Notes: generated from the letters alone by a model not told the origin. A stretch of 64,000 nucleotides of DNA from Verrucomicrobiaceae bacterium UBA2429 (GCA_002343505.1 DDQZ01000067.1:9404-73403); one strand, 5' to 3'; positions 52,527-61,510 are shown, counted from the first letter of the stretch. Translations and numbers: made by a program.

Positions 52527-53822
52527 TTGAACTCCGAACGCACCCTCATTCTCGGCGGCGGCATCAGCGGGCTCGCCTGCGCTTTGCGGCTGGCCGGGGC
52601 CGGGCGGAAAGTCACGCTTGTCGAAGGCTCCGACCGCCTCGGCGGACTGGGCGCCTTCTTCGAGCACGAAGGGCGCACCTTCGAAAAATTCTACCACTGC
52701 ATGCTGCCGAGCGACGGGCCGCTGCTCGCGCTGCTCGACTCGCTCGGACTGACCCCGGAGATCTACTGGAAGCCGAGCACCTTCGCCTATGCCGGAGCGG
52801 GGCGCATCTTCCCGCTGAACACACCTTTGGATCTCCTCCGCTTCGCCCCCCTGCCCTTTGCCGACCGCATCCGCGTGGGCCTCACCGGACTCTGGGGCCG
52901 GCTTTGCTCGGACAAGGGACTCGACGACCTCAGCACCGTGGACTGGCTGACCCGGCTTTCCGGGCGGCGCGCCTTTGAAACCTTCTGGAAACCGATGCTT
53001 GAGGCCAAGTTCGGCGACCGCCACCAGGACGTGCCCGCGCTTTGGTTCTGGACGCGCTTCAACCGCGAGAAAGGCGAGAGCAAGGGAGAGGTGAAGGGCT
53101 ACATCCGCGGGGGTTACAAACGCATCATCGAGCGCGCCGCCGAAAGACTGCGCGAACTCGGCGTGGAGATCCGCCTGGGCGAGTCCATCCAAAGCGCCGA
53201 CCTGGATGAAAACGGCAGCCCCTTTGTCATCACCGCCCGCGGCCGAGAGGACGCCGCGCGCCTGCTGATCACCCTGCCCTGGCCGGGCCTCGCGCAAGTC
53301 ACCGGCCCGCGCCTGCGCCAGGCCGCGCAAGTGCCGGACTGGGGCATTGATTTCCAGGGCGTGGTCAATCACCTGCTCTTCCTCAAGCGCCCGCTCACCC
53401 CGCATTACTGGCTGGCCACCCCGGAGTCGCAGTTCCCCTTTGACGGCGTCGTCGAGACCTCCGCGCTCACCGACGAGTCTGACCGGGGCACGGGGCGGCA
53501 TGTCGTTTACCTCACCAAATATCTGCACCGGGACGACCCGCGCTTCGCCCAGCCTGCGGAGGAAATCCACCGGCCATGGTTTGCCGCCTTGCAGCGCCTT
53601 TTCCCGGACCTCGCCGAGTCCGATGTCGAGGCCGCGCACACCTTCCGCGCCCCGTATGTGGAGCCGGTTTACACGCGCGGCTTCCTCAAGCGCCGCCCGC
53701 CCGAGGTGCTCGTGCCGGGGAAAGTCTTCCTCGCCACCACCGCGCAGGTCTATCCCGTCGTCACCTCCTGGAACGGCAGCGTCATCCAGGCCGGACGCAC
53801 CGTGGATGCCATGCTCCTGTAG
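52527..53822 (+). CDS. FAD/NAD(P)-binding oxidoreductase, amine-oxidase-like
   Basis: This 431-residue protein starts at a TTG (no ATG before the dinucleotide fold). The FAD-binding motif is LILGGGISGLACALRLAGAG, followed by VEGSDRLGGLGAFFEHEGRTFEKFYH. The C-terminus VVTSWNGSVIQAGRTVDAML is typical of protoporphyrinogen-oxidase/UDP-galactopyranose-mutase-like flavoproteins found in glycan clusters. It follows the GT2 gene after 26 bases. It might oxidise or isomerise a lipid- or nucleotide-linked sugar; the substrate is unknown. Confidence 0.88.
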   Translation: MNSERTLILGGGISGLACALRLAGAGRKVTLVEGSDRLGGLGAFFEHEGRTFEKFYHCMLPSDGPLLALLDSLGLTPEIYWKPSTFAYAGAGRIFPLNTPLDLLRFAPLPFADRIRVGLTGLWGRLCSDKGLDDLSTVDWLTRLSGRRAFETFWKPMLEAKFGDRHQDVPALWFWTRFNREKGESKGEVKGYIRGGYKRIIERAAERLRELGVEIRLGESIQSADLDENGSPFVITARGREDAARLLITLPWPGLAQVTGPRLRQAAQVPDWGIDFQGVVNHLLFLKRPLTPHYWLATPESQFPFDGVVETSALTDESDRGTGRHVVYLTKYLHRDDPRFAQPAEEIHRPWFAALQRLFPDLAESDVEAAHTFRAPYVEPVYTRGFLKRRPPEVLVPGKVFLATTAQVYPVVTSWNGSVIQAGRTVDAMLL

Positions 53823-53861
53823 CCGGAATCACCCAGTCCGCCTCCCCTTTCCCTTCCTCCC

Positions 53862-55127
53862 TTAACCCTGTTGCGCCACGCGCGGCTCCGGGATGTGGCG
53901 CAGGATCCAGATGGAAAGCAGGGACATGCCCACGGTGGTCAGCGCCACGGCCTGAAAGGAGCCGGTGAAGTGGTAAATCTGGCCGCTGATGAAGGTGGCC
54001 AGCAGAAGGGCGAAGACATTGCAAAACCCCAGCAGGGCCTGGAGCGTGGAGCGGCGCTCCAGCGGGCAGAGTTCGGCGGCCAGAGTCAGATCCCCGACCC
54101 GGTCGAGGAAGAGGCCGAAGCCGAGCGCGAAGTAGGCCAGCAGGAAGCCGCCAAACTGCCCGGTGAACGACACCCACAAGGCCAGGGCGATGCACACAAC
54201 GCGCGAGGCCTGCAGCAGCACCTTGCCGCCGCTTCGATAGCCCACATAGGCCGCCAGCAGGCTGCCGAGCACGGTGCCCGCAGCCTGCACGGTGACAAAG
54301 CGCCCCTCGTCAGCCTCCGGCCTGCCGGTGACATGCAGCGCGTGGATGGTGAGGAAGGAGACCATCATCAGATACCCCATTCCGGTGAAACGCGCGAGCA
54401 CCAGGCGCACGAGGCGGGGCTGCGCGCGCAGCATGGCGGGCAAGCCGCGCAAATAGGCCAGGTAAGGGCCGGCTGGCGGCGCGGGATGGCGGTGCCGGGT
54501 GTGCTCGTCCTCATGCATGAAGAGCTGGGAAAGCCACGAGACAAACAGCAGCGCGAAGGCCGCCAGGTGCAGCCACGCATAAGCCTCCCGACCCGGATAA
54601 TGCGTGATGACGTGGTGGATGACCGAGCCGGCCAGCACGCCGATGACGGCCTGAATGATGTAACGCACGGCCCAGCCCGCGGCGCGCGCCTTCTCCGGCA
54701 CCATGCGCGTGACCATCTCCATCCACGCCACCACCGTCACGCCGCCGAGCAGGCCGGAGACCACGGGTGTCAGCACGACGATGGCGAGCAGCGCGCCGTC
54801 CACGCGGTCGGCGAACATGAGGATGAGGCCCGTCACCAGGTAGGGCAGCCTTTGCAGCAGGCCGAAAAACAGCACCCACGGCTTGAAGCGCGGCAGCTTC
54901 TCCACCAGCGGGGCAATGAAGATGCCGGCGATGGCAAACGCGGCCGGCAGCAGCGCGGGCATCATGGCGATGATCCACGCGCGGCCGCCGAGCATCTCCA
55001 CCATCTTCGGCAGCACGCTCTCCGGCGCCAGAAACGCGGTGCCACCCATGTACAAGCCGCCCTCCAGGCAGTGGCAGATGAAATTCCGCCGCACCGCGTG
55101 GGTGTGAGGATGGTGGCTGGCGGACAT
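53862..55127 (-). CDS. MFS transporter
   Basis: This 421-residue protein has about 12 hydrophobic helices (for example IIAMMPALLPAAFAIAGIFIAPL and ALLAIVVLTPVVSGLLGGVTVVAWMEM) and the A-type loop LVEKLPRFKPWVLFFG in a diverged form. The start MSASHHPHTHAVRRNFICHCLEGG is followed by the first helix. The gene is convergent with the glycan operon and 40 bases from it, and 20 bases downstream of the SnoaL-like gene. The substrate is unknown. Confidence 0.9.
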   Translation of the reverse strand: MSASHHPHTHAVRRNFICHCLEGGLYMGGTAFLAPESVLPKMVEMLGGRAWIIAMMPALLPAAFAIAGIFIAPLVEKLPRFKPWVLFFGLLQRLPYLVTGLILMFADRVDGALLAIVVLTPVVSGLLGGVTVVAWMEMVTRMVPEKARAAGWAVRYIIQAVIGVLAGSVIHHVITHYPGREAYAWLHLAAFALLFVSWLSQLFMHEDEHTRHRHPAPPAGPYLAYLRGLPAMLRAQPRLVRLVLARFTGMGYLMMVSFLTIHALHVTGRPEADEGRFVTVQAAGTVLGSLLAAYVGYRSGGKVLLQASRVVCIALALWVSFTGQFGGFLLAYFALGFGLFLDRVGDLTLAAELCPLERRSTLQALLGFCNVFALLLATFISGQIYHFTGSFQAVALTTVGMSLLSIWILRHIPEPRVAQQG

Positions 55128-55147
55128 GGGGCGTGGCGCGCGGCGCG

Positions 55148-55579
55148 TCAGGCCGGCGCGCGCACCTGCCGCAGCCAGTCTTCGAGGTTGTAGTAGTTCG
55201 TCACGCGCGTGATGCGGCCGCCGGCGATGTCGAAAAACGCGCCGACCCGCAGGCGGTAGTTTTGACCCATGGCGGGCGGCAGCCCCGCCTCGCCCTCCAG
55301 ATAGGCGCCGAGGATGAAGAACTCGGCCGCCGCGCGCGTGCCCGCGGCATTGGCCATGACTTCCAGTTCCACGACCTGCTCGCGGTAGCAGCGGTCCATG
55401 CGCTGGAGGAAGGCGCGGAAGGCGGCCTTGCCAGTCTCGGAGCCGCCCTGGTTGATGTCGTGGACGACGTTCTCGGAAAGCAGGTCCAGCATCGCCGCGC
55501 GGTCGCCGGAGTTGAAGGTGGAATAGTATTCGCCGACGAGCTGAAGCGCGGCTTCCTGTGGGTTGGGCATGGCGCGCAT
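55148..55579 (-). CDS. Ketosteroid-isomerase-related NTF2-like protein
   Basis: This protein of about 143 residues starts at 55579 or, three codons later, at 55570. It shows the SnoaL/NTF2-like pattern of the isomerase-related subgroup: EYYSTFNSGDRAAMLDLLSENVVHDINQGGSETGKAAF, RMDRCYREQVVELEVM, RVGAFFDIAGGRITRVTNYYNLEDW, all within the sequence. The family forms cone-shaped dimers that bind small hydrophobic ligands; the substrate here is unknown. It sits upstream of the MFS gene on the same strand and divergent from the SDR gene. Confidence 0.9.
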   Translation of the reverse strand: MRAMPNPQEAALQLVGEYYSTFNSGDRAAMLDLLSENVVHDINQGGSETGKAAFRAFLQRMDRCYREQVVELEVMANAAGTRAAAEFFILGAYLEGEAGLPPAMGQNYRLRVGAFFDIAGGRITRVTNYYNLEDWLRQVRAPA

Positions 55580-55702
55580 GTTAGAAAGCGCGGTGGATGC
55601 GTCAACGGCGGGCGGTGAGAGGCGGGCGGCGGACGGAATTCGATTTTCGATTTTTTTCCCCACCCCCTTGTCCCCGCCGCGCGTTTCTGCTATGCGGGCG
55701 GT

Positions 55703-56473
55703 ATGACTCATCCACTCTTCGATCTCACTAACAGGGCAGCCCTGGTTACCGGCGGCAGCAAAGGACTCGGCAAGGCCATGGCGCGCGGTTTCGCGGAGGC
55801 GGGCGCGGATGTTTTCATCTCCAGCCGCCACGAGGACGAGCTGAAGGCCGCCGCCGCCGAGATCGGTGAGGGGCTGAGTGTGAAAGTCGAGTGGATGGTG
55901 GCCGACATGTGCGACCGCCCGCAGGTCAGGGCGCTGGCTGACGAGGCTGTGAAGCGGCTCGGCAAGGTGGACATCCTGGTCAACAACGCCGGCTCCAACC
56001 AGCCGCAGGCGATTGACGAGATCACGGACGAGGCCTGGGACCGCATCGTGGAGCTGGACCTCACAAGCTGCATGGCGCTGACACGTTATCTGGTGCCCGG
56101 GATGAAGGAGCGGAAATGGGGCCGCGTGATCCACATCTCCTCCGTGCTCGGCGTCGGCTCCAAGGAGAAGCGCAACGTCTATTCCGCCTGCAAGGCAGGC
56201 CTCATCGGCCTCGCCAAAGCCAGCGCCATTGACCTCGGCGCCCACAACATCACCGTCAACTGCCTCTGCCCGGGGCCCTTCCTCACCGACCTGCCAGGCT
56301 CCCTGCTCAGCCCGGCGGAGAAGCAGGCCTTCGCCGACCGCACCGCGCTCAAACGCTGGGGCCACCCGCGCGAGCTGGCCGGCCCAGCGCTCATGCTCGC
56401 CAGCGAGGCGGGCAGCTACATCACCGGCGAGGCGCTGCTGGTGGACGGCGGCGCTTTCGCGCGGGCATTGTGA
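55703..56473 (+). CDS. SDR family oxidoreductase
   Basis: This 256-residue short-chain dehydrogenase has the cofactor motif TGGSKGLGKAMA (about residues 16-27), NNAGSNQP near 95, the catalytic serine in ISSVLGVGSKEK and the YxxxK motif in YSACKAGL. It ends YITGEALLVDGGAFARAL. This is the gluconate-5-dehydrogenase or 3-oxoacyl-reductase-like subgroup. Its neighbour downstream on the same strand is a polysaccharide lyase, so a role in catabolising uronic-acid products is plausible but not shown. Confidence 0.92.
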   Translation: MTHPLFDLTNRAALVTGGSKGLGKAMARGFAEAGADVFISSRHEDELKAAAAEIGEGLSVKVEWMVADMCDRPQVRALADEAVKRLGKVDILVNNAGSNQPQAIDEITDEAWDRIVELDLTSCMALTRYLVPGMKERKWGRVIHISSVLGVGSKEKRNVYSACKAGLIGLAKASAIDLGAHNITVNCLCPGPFLTDLPGSLLSPAEKQAFADRTALKRWGHPRELAGPALMLASEAGSYITGEALLVDGGAFARAL

Positions 56474-56515
56474 GCGCGTTGTGACATTGTGAACCGCCCG
56501 CTTTTCCCGCAAGCC

Positions 56516-57787
56516 ATGCGCCTCCTTCCTTGCCTGCCGCTGTTCTTTTCCACCATCCATTCCGCCGAGGTGGCGGTGGCGAATGTGGATGAACTCAATG
56601 CCGCGCTGAGGCAAGCCCGGCCCGGCGACACTCTCGTGCTCGCGGAGGGGGAGTGGCGGGACGCGGTCATCCGCTGCAACGCGCAGGGCACCGAGTCCAT
56701 GCCGGTCACGCTGCGCGCCGCCGTGCCTGGAAAGACGGTGCTCACCGGCCAGTCCGCGCTTCGCCTTGGCGGGCGGCATGTCGTGGTGGAGGGGCTGTGG
56801 TTTCGCAATCCCGACCCCGCCGCGGGCGACACCGTCGAATTTCGACTCGACTCGAAGAACCTGGCGCGGCACTGCCGCGTCACGAACTGCGCCATCACCA
56901 TGGATGCGGGCCAGAGCGCGCGTGATGACAAGGAAAGCCGCTGGGTCGGCATTTACGGCGGTCACAACCGGCTGGATCATTGCCTCATTGAGGGAAAAGT
57001 GACCAAGGGCGCCAGCGTCGTCGTCTGGCTCGGCGAGGGCCAGGAGGCCGCGCACATGCTCGATCACAACCACTTCGGCCCGCGCGAGCGCCTCGGCAAA
57101 AACGGCGGCGAGACCCTGCGCGTCGGCGACAGCAAGACCTCCATGTCCGCCGCCTCGTGCATCGTCGAGGACAACCTCTTCGAGCGCTGCAATGGCGAGG
57201 CCGAGTGCGTCTCCAACAAATCCTGCGGCAACACCTACCGGCGCAATTTTTTCCTCGAAGTCAGCGGCACCCTCACACTGCGCCACGGCAACGCCTGCCT
57301 CGTCGAGGCCAACACCTTCCTCGGCAACGGCGCCAATGGCACGGGCGGCGTGCGCATCATCGGGGAGGACCACGTCGTGCGCGGCAACCACTTTGAAAAG
57401 CTCGCCGGCGACGACGCGCGCTGCGCCATCGTCATCATGCAGGGCGTGCCCGGCTCCGCGCTGAACGAGTATTTCCAGGTCAAGCGCGCCCGCGTCGAGT
57501 CCAACACCCTTCTCGACTGCGAGCACCCCATCCTCATCGGTCTCAAGGACGGCCGGGGCAGCCTGCCGCCGCTGGACTGTTCCTTCACCAGCAACCGCGT
57601 CCTTGCGCCAAAGTCCGCAGTCGTCGAGGCGCGGTGCGACATCTCGGGCGTGCGCTGGCAGGGCAATGTCTTCCACGGCAAAGCCCCCGGCATCAGCGTG
57701 AGCGAGGGCATTGAGTGGCAGCCCCCCTCCATCGCCCCCGTCGGCGAGCCGGAGCGCCGGGGCTATGGACCCGCCTGGCGGCGTTGA
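56516..57787 (+). CDS. PL6-family polysaccharide lyase (alginate lyase/chondroitinase B-like)
   Basis: The ATG at 56516 gives 423 residues with a signal peptide (MRLLPCLPLFFSTIHSAEV). A parallel beta-helix follows. Active-site features of PL6 are present: the calcium-binding acid in GEAECVSNKS with the neutralising lysine, followed by SCGNTYRRNFF, and the catalytic arginine in LTLRHGNACLVEANTF (about residue 255). Family members cleave alginate or dermatan sulphate by beta-elimination. A GTG nine codons upstream is a weaker start. It is followed by a secreted DUF1080-like gene. Confidence 0.93.
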   Translation: MRLLPCLPLFFSTIHSAEVAVANVDELNAALRQARPGDTLVLAEGEWRDAVIRCNAQGTESMPVTLRAAVPGKTVLTGQSALRLGGRHVVVEGLWFRNPDPAAGDTVEFRLDSKNLARHCRVTNCAITMDAGQSARDDKESRWVGIYGGHNRLDHCLIEGKVTKGASVVVWLGEGQEAAHMLDHNHFGPRERLGKNGGETLRVGDSKTSMSAASCIVEDNLFERCNGEAECVSNKSCGNTYRRNFFLEVSGTLTLRHGNACLVEANTFLGNGANGTGGVRIIGEDHVVRGNHFEKLAGDDARCAIVIMQGVPGSALNEYFQVKRARVESNTLLDCEHPILIGLKDGRGSLPPLDCSFTSNRVLAPKSAVVEARCDISGVRWQGNVFHGKAPGISVSEGIEWQPPSIAPVGEPERRGYGPAWRR

Positions 57788-57850
57788 ATGGCATGGCCGC
57801 GGCGGCAACCGCGCAAGATGGCCTGGATGCCCGCGTTCCCAGGCATCTTC

Positions 57851-58516
57851 ATGAAAAACGCACGTTCTCTTGCCGCCGCCTTTATTTTTCCCCTCTGCGC
57901 CGCTTCCGTTCTGGGGGCGGACAGCGCCGGATACAAGCCGGAGTTGTTTGAGAGTGTGAGGCTCGTCTATGAGGACAGCTTCGACGGCGCGCTGAACACC
58001 GAGTTCTGGGAGGTGCGCCAGAGCAGCACCTGGAAAGTGGCGGACGGCGTGCTCACAGGCAGCCAGTCCTCAAAGGAGTTTCAGGAGAAAAAGATCGCCG
58101 AGGGCGACAAGGCGCACGCGGGATTCAAACCGGTCATCTGGCTCAAGCAGGTGCCGGAGAACTTCGTCTGCGTCATGCGCATGCGCTACGACGCGGAGGC
58201 CTGGCAGCCGCGCTTTCCGCTCCTCGACATCGGCCACCACATACACACGCTCGTCTTTTCCGAAAAGCAGACCACCCTGGCGATCAAAAAAAACGCCGAG
58301 ATAGTCGCGGTTGAGTCCCCCTTGTTTTCCCTCAACGAATGGCATGACGTGGCCATCGAAGTAAGGAAAGGCCGCCTCCTGCTGGTGATTGACGGTAAAA
58401 AGCGCCTGTTTGAAAGCCCGCACATAGACATGACCGGCCACGCCCAAATTGACTTCAAGGGCGTGGACTTCGGCGCCTGCCGGATAGACCGCATCCAGCT
58501 CTGGGAAGGGCGCTGA
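57851..58516 (+). CDS. Secreted DUF1080-like lectin-fold protein
   Basis: The ATG at 57851 gives 221 residues with a signal peptide (MKNARSLAAAFIFPLCAASVLG). The body is a beta-sandwich-like sequence: VYEDSFDGALNTEFWEVRQSSTWKVADGVLTGSQ, FVCVMRMRYDAEAW, NEWHDVAIEVRKGRLLLVIDGKK in the sequence. This resembles the DUF1080/3-keto-disaccharide-hydrolase or LamG fold common in Verrucomicrobia. It probably binds or hydrolyses a carbohydrate outside the cell. It lies 63 bases after the PL6 lyase on the same strand. Confidence 0.85.
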   Translation: MKNARSLAAAFIFPLCAASVLGADSAGYKPELFESVRLVYEDSFDGALNTEFWEVRQSSTWKVADGVLTGSQSSKEFQEKKIAEGDKAHAGFKPVIWLKQVPENFVCVMRMRYDAEAWQPRFPLLDIGHHIHTLVFSEKQTTLAIKKNAEIVAVESPLFSLNEWHDVAIEVRKGRLLLVIDGKKRLFESPHIDMTGHAQIDFKGVDFGACRIDRIQLWEGR

Positions 58517-58529
58517 TCCAGGGCGGACC

Positions 58530-59177
58530 TCACCGTTTCCTCGGCGGCGGCTTCCTGCCGGGGAAAAGCGTCCGGCACATCTCGCAGCGCGTGCCGTCGC
58601 ACCCCCGCGCGGTGCAGTGCTCGCGCCCGTAAAAGATGATCTGAAGGTGCAGCTTGTTCCAGGCGGACTGCGGGAAGAGGCTTTTCAGATCGCGCTCGGT
58701 CTGCGTGACGTTCCTGCCGGAGGAGAGCCCCCAGCGCGCCGCCAGGCGGTGGATGTGCGTGTCCACGGGGAAGGAGGGCACGCCGAAGGCCTGCGCCATC
58801 ACCACCTGCGCGGTCTTGTGGCCCACGCCGGGCAGCCTCTCCAGGCTCTCCAGACATGCGGGCACCCGGCCGCCGTGCTCAGCCACGAGGATTTCCGAGA
58901 GCTTTTGGATGGCCTTTGACTTCTGCGGCCCCAGTCCGCAGGAACGCACGACTTTTTCAATCTCCGCCACCTCCGCGCGCGCCAGTTTCTCCGGCGTGTC
59001 GCCCAGGGCAAAGAGCGCCGGCGTCACCTGATTCACGCGCGCGTCCGTGCATTGCGCGGAGAGCAGCACCGCCACCAGCAGGGTGAAGGCATCCTTGTGG
59101 TCCAGCGGCACCGGAGTCTCCGGGTACAACTCCTCAAGGCGGGTCATGACATGCCGTGCGCGCTGGGCCTTGGTCAC
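58530..59177 (-). CDS. nth: Endonuclease III
   Basis: This 215-residue protein starts at a GTG (MTKAQRARHVMTRLEELYP, fitting the family better than the internal ATG). The helix-hairpin-helix LPGVGHKTAQVVM carries the catalytic lysine and FPVDTHIHRLAARW the catalytic aspartate. The C-terminal cysteines (CTARGCDGTRCEMC) are spaced C-x4-C-x4-C-x2-C rather than the usual C-x6-C-x2-C-x5-C, so the iron-sulphur cluster site is altered. The enzyme removes oxidised pyrimidines from DNA and cuts at abasic sites. Confidence 0.94.
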   Translation of the reverse strand: MTKAQRARHVMTRLEELYPETPVPLDHKDAFTLLVAVLLSAQCTDARVNQVTPALFALGDTPEKLARAEVAEIEKVVRSCGLGPQKSKAIQKLSEILVAEHGGRVPACLESLERLPGVGHKTAQVVMAQAFGVPSFPVDTHIHRLAARWGLSSGRNVTQTERDLKSLFPQSAWNKLHLQIIFYGREHCTARGCDGTRCEMCRTLFPGRKPPPRKR

Positions 59178-59189
59178 GGGCGGGGCGCG

Positions 59190-59693
59190 TTAGCTGCTGC
59201 GGCCGATGCGGTCCACCATGCGCTTGACATGCGGGTGATGGGCGCGCGGTTTCATGATGGCGAGGCTTTTGGAAAAGGACCCCCATTTGAGCACGCGGAT
59301 GTTCACATTGCGCACGCCCCAGGCGTTCATGTGCGCCCGCGTCGGCTGGTAGATGTCTATGGTGTTCGTGCCCACCAGCGCCGAGCCGTAGTCGTCCACC
59401 TGATACAGGTATGGGCTGCCCTCGATCTGGAAAATGGTCCCCACCGGGTAAACCGACCAGTCCGCCGCCGCGCTGCGCACCGTGCCGTGGCGCAGACCGG
59501 TGCCCACCGCCGTGCGCGCTCCGTATTGGATGTGGTCCGACTCCGTGTGTGTGTAGGCCGTGGTGCGCACCGAGGTGATGCGCGTGCCCTTGGTCGTCAC
59601 GATCTTGCTTTTGCCGGCGTTGGAGGAGGCGCAGGAGCAGAGAGCCAGCGCGGCCAGCAAACACAGCAGGGGGAGGGTGGATACTCTCATCAT
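59190..59693 (-). CDS. 3D-domain lipoprotein
   Basis: This 167-residue protein has a lipoprotein signal peptide (LLCLLAALALCSCASS; the lipidated cysteine is in LCSC). The mature part contains TTAYTHTESDHIQYG and the 3D pattern VYPVGTIFQIEG, YQVDDYGSALVGTNTIDIYQ, in which the conserved aspartates stand in the order expected for a double-psi barrel of the MltA/RlpA group. It may cleave or bind peptidoglycan. It is coupled in direction with nth, 12 bases upstream of it. Confidence 0.88.
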   Translation of the reverse strand: MMRVSTLPLLCLLAALALCSCASSNAGKSKIVTTKGTRITSVRTTAYTHTESDHIQYGARTAVGTGLRHGTVRSAAADWSVYPVGTIFQIEGSPYLYQVDDYGSALVGTNTIDIYQPTRAHMNAWGVRNVNIRVLKWGSFSKSLAIMKPRAHHPHVKRMVDRIGRSS

Positions 59694-59792
59694 TCTTGGG
59701 TTATGCGGGGCACCGGCGTGGCCGGGATTTGATGAGTCTGGTCATTTCGGCGGGGAAATCAATCCCGGATTTCCACGCGCCCCGCCCCCCTG

Positions 59793-60260
59793 TCACTGCG
59801 GCCCGCGCAGAAACTCCGTCACGCGCCCGCCGCGGAAGCTGACGCTCGCCGCCTTGTAAGGCACATAGGTGACCATGGAGCCGTAGCCGCCCCAGAAGGG
59901 GTCCCACATGCCGCCGTAGCCCCAGCCGCGACCCCAGCCGCGTCCGCCCCAACCCCAGCCCATGTTCCAAGTGTCTGTATAAACAGGCTGCGCGCCCAGA
60001 TAAGTCCAGCGCTCCGTCTGCGCGCCGCGCTGGGAGCCGGAGGCCACCTGGTCGGGCCTGCCCCAGGAGAGAAAGACAGCCTCACGCGTCATGCCCTCGC
60101 GCAGGCGGCCCTGCTGGACGAGGAGCTTGTCCGTCTCGCTCAGTCTGGCGTAGATTTCCGGGTTCCGCTGGATCCGCTTCTGCACGGGGCTGGCGCATTG
60201 GGTGAAAATGAGGGCTGCGGTGAGGCAGAGGGCGGCGCGTAACAGGGCTGGGGCTTTCAT
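59793..60260 (-). CDS. Small lipoprotein with SmpA-like core and glycine/tryptophan-rich C-terminus
   Basis: This 155-residue protein has a lipoprotein signal peptide (LCLTAALIFTQCASP). The core LVQQGRLREGMTREAVFLSWGRPDQV is the SmpA/OmlA (BamE-like) helical hairpin. After the strand WTYLGAQPV come residues 97-130, very rich in Gly and Trp with short aromatic spacing, then a short conserved-looking end (VSFRGGRVTEFLRG). It is probably an outer-membrane-associated lipoprotein of unknown role. Confidence 0.8.
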   Translation of the reverse strand: MKAPALLRAALCLTAALIFTQCASPVQKRIQRNPEIYARLSETDKLLVQQGRLREGMTREAVFLSWGRPDQVASGSQRGAQTERWTYLGAQPVYTDTWNMGWGWGGRGWGRGWGYGGMWDPFWGGYGSMVTYVPYKAASVSFRGGRVTEFLRGPQ

Positions 60261-60326
60261 GACGGGGTGTTATTTTGTCAATTCACAGCGGACAGGCACG
60301 GCGGCTGTGGCGTTCAATGGGGAAAA

Positions 60327-60812
60327 TCACAGCCGCATGGCAAAATGCACCTGCCGGCCGATCTCCTCGAAGCCGCAGGAGGGGTAAAGACTCTGGCCGA
60401 TCACATTCGATGCCATCGTCTCAATCTTCGCCGCCTGCAGCCCCTGCTCGCGGAAATAGTCCAGGGCGTGGTGGATCAGCCGCCGGCCCAGGCCGAGACC
60501 GCGCGCCGCCTCCACCACCGCCAGATTCGGGATGCGGCCGATGGAGTTCACGCGGTCCACCCGCGTCGTGATGTAGCCGAGCACCTCCCCCTGGCGCTCG
60601 GCCACGAAGCAGCCTTCCGGGTTCACCGTGCAGTCCTCGTCAATGTGGTCCGCCTTCCGCGCCTTCCAGTCGCGCCCGTTCCACACCCCCAGGCGGTCCT
60701 CCAGCATCTGGTCGAGTGCCACGGAGCCAAACGAGTCCACCGTGATGCGGCGGAGAATTTCCAGATCCTCGGGACGATAATGGCGGATGGAGATTGGGGC
60801 GGCGTCGCTCAT
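60327..60812 (-). CDS. GNAT family N-acetyltransferase
   Basis: This 161-residue protein has the GNAT fold: ISIRHYRPEDLEILRRI at the N-terminus, YITTRVDRVNSIGRIPNLAVV and the acetyl-CoA loop ARGLGLGRRLIHHALDYFREQG (about residues 107-128), ending with a hydrophobic C-terminus. It acetylates an unknown amine. It is six bases downstream of the LysM gene on the same strand. Confidence 0.9.
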   Translation of the reverse strand: MSDAAPISIRHYRPEDLEILRRITVDSFGSVALDQMLEDRLGVWNGRDWKARKADHIDEDCTVNPEGCFVAERQGEVLGYITTRVDRVNSIGRIPNLAVVEAARGLGLGRRLIHHALDYFREQGLQAAKIETMASNVIGQSLYPSCGFEEIGRQVHFAMRL

Positions 60813-60818
60813 GGGGAT

Positions 60819-61469
60819 TTAATATGGCCAGCGGTAGGGCGCGTTGTGGATGAGTTTGTTCTTGGGATACGCGCTGATGCGCACGCTGTTTTTCGAGTTC
60901 CCGCTCAGCAGCCAGACATTCGTGGCATCCATCGCGTGCAGGAAGCCGATGTGCCCGCTCGTCGCCTGGTCGCTGCCCAGCGGCTGCAAAATGCACACCG
61001 CGCCGTAAGTCGCCGCCACGGGCCGGCCCCAGCCCCACCAGTCCGAGACGCGCCCGCTCCGCGCTCCGCGGAAGCCGGCCTGCTCCAGGCACCAGTTCAC
61101 AAAAGCCGCGCACCACGCCGTCTCATCCGGCTTGTTGGGCAGTCCCACGCTCGCCAGATATTGCTGGATGCGCGGATTGTCCCCCGGCTGCCATTCCTGC
61201 ACGCCCATCTCCATGATGGCGATCTGCATCCACGGCGGCGGCGCCGCAAAGCCAGCCCCGCCTGCCGCGCCCGGCTGCGCGCCCTCCGCAGGCAGGCCCG
61301 TCACCGTGCCTGACACCTGCACCACCTGGCCGGGGAAAATGACCCGGCACTCGTTGCTCCCGAAAGTACACAGTCCGGGATTGAGCCGCTGAAACTGAGC
61401 CAGTGTCAGTCCGAACTTTTTGGCGATCTTCGACGGATTGTCCCCCGGCTGCACGATGTATTGCGACAT
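60819..61469 (-). CDS. LysM-domain protein with TIGR02594/CHAP-like domain
   Basis: This 216-residue protein begins with a LysM-type module (SQYIVQPGDNPSKIAKKFGLTLAQFQRLNP, about residues 1-55) with a typical start and no signal peptide. The C-terminal 140 residues match the TIGR02594 peptidase/amidase-like family: EWQPGDNPRIQQYL, the catalytic-cysteine region WCAAFVNWCLEQAG, GHIGFLHAMD with the conserved histidine, and a final tryptophan-rich segment. Peptidoglycan binding and possibly cleavage are likely. The lack of a signal peptide suggests release by lysis or another export route. Confidence 0.88.
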   Translation of the reverse strand: MSQYIVQPGDNPSKIAKKFGLTLAQFQRLNPGLCTFGSNECRVIFPGQVVQVSGTVTGLPAEGAQPGAAGGAGFAAPPPWMQIAIMEMGVQEWQPGDNPRIQQYLASVGLPNKPDETAWCAAFVNWCLEQAGFRGARSGRVSDWWGWGRPVAATYGAVCILQPLGSDQATSGHIGFLHAMDATNVWLLSGNSKNSVRISAYPKNKLIHNAPYRWPY

Positions 61470-61510
61470 GCCGCCAGCCTACCTCTCCCCGCCAGCGTAA
61501 AGCAACGCCG

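Noticed and set aside
55148..57808. Long minus-strand extension of the SnoaL-like frame through the SDR and PL6 genes
   Set aside because: Only the last 143 codons look like a protein; the rest is antisense to two recognised genes.
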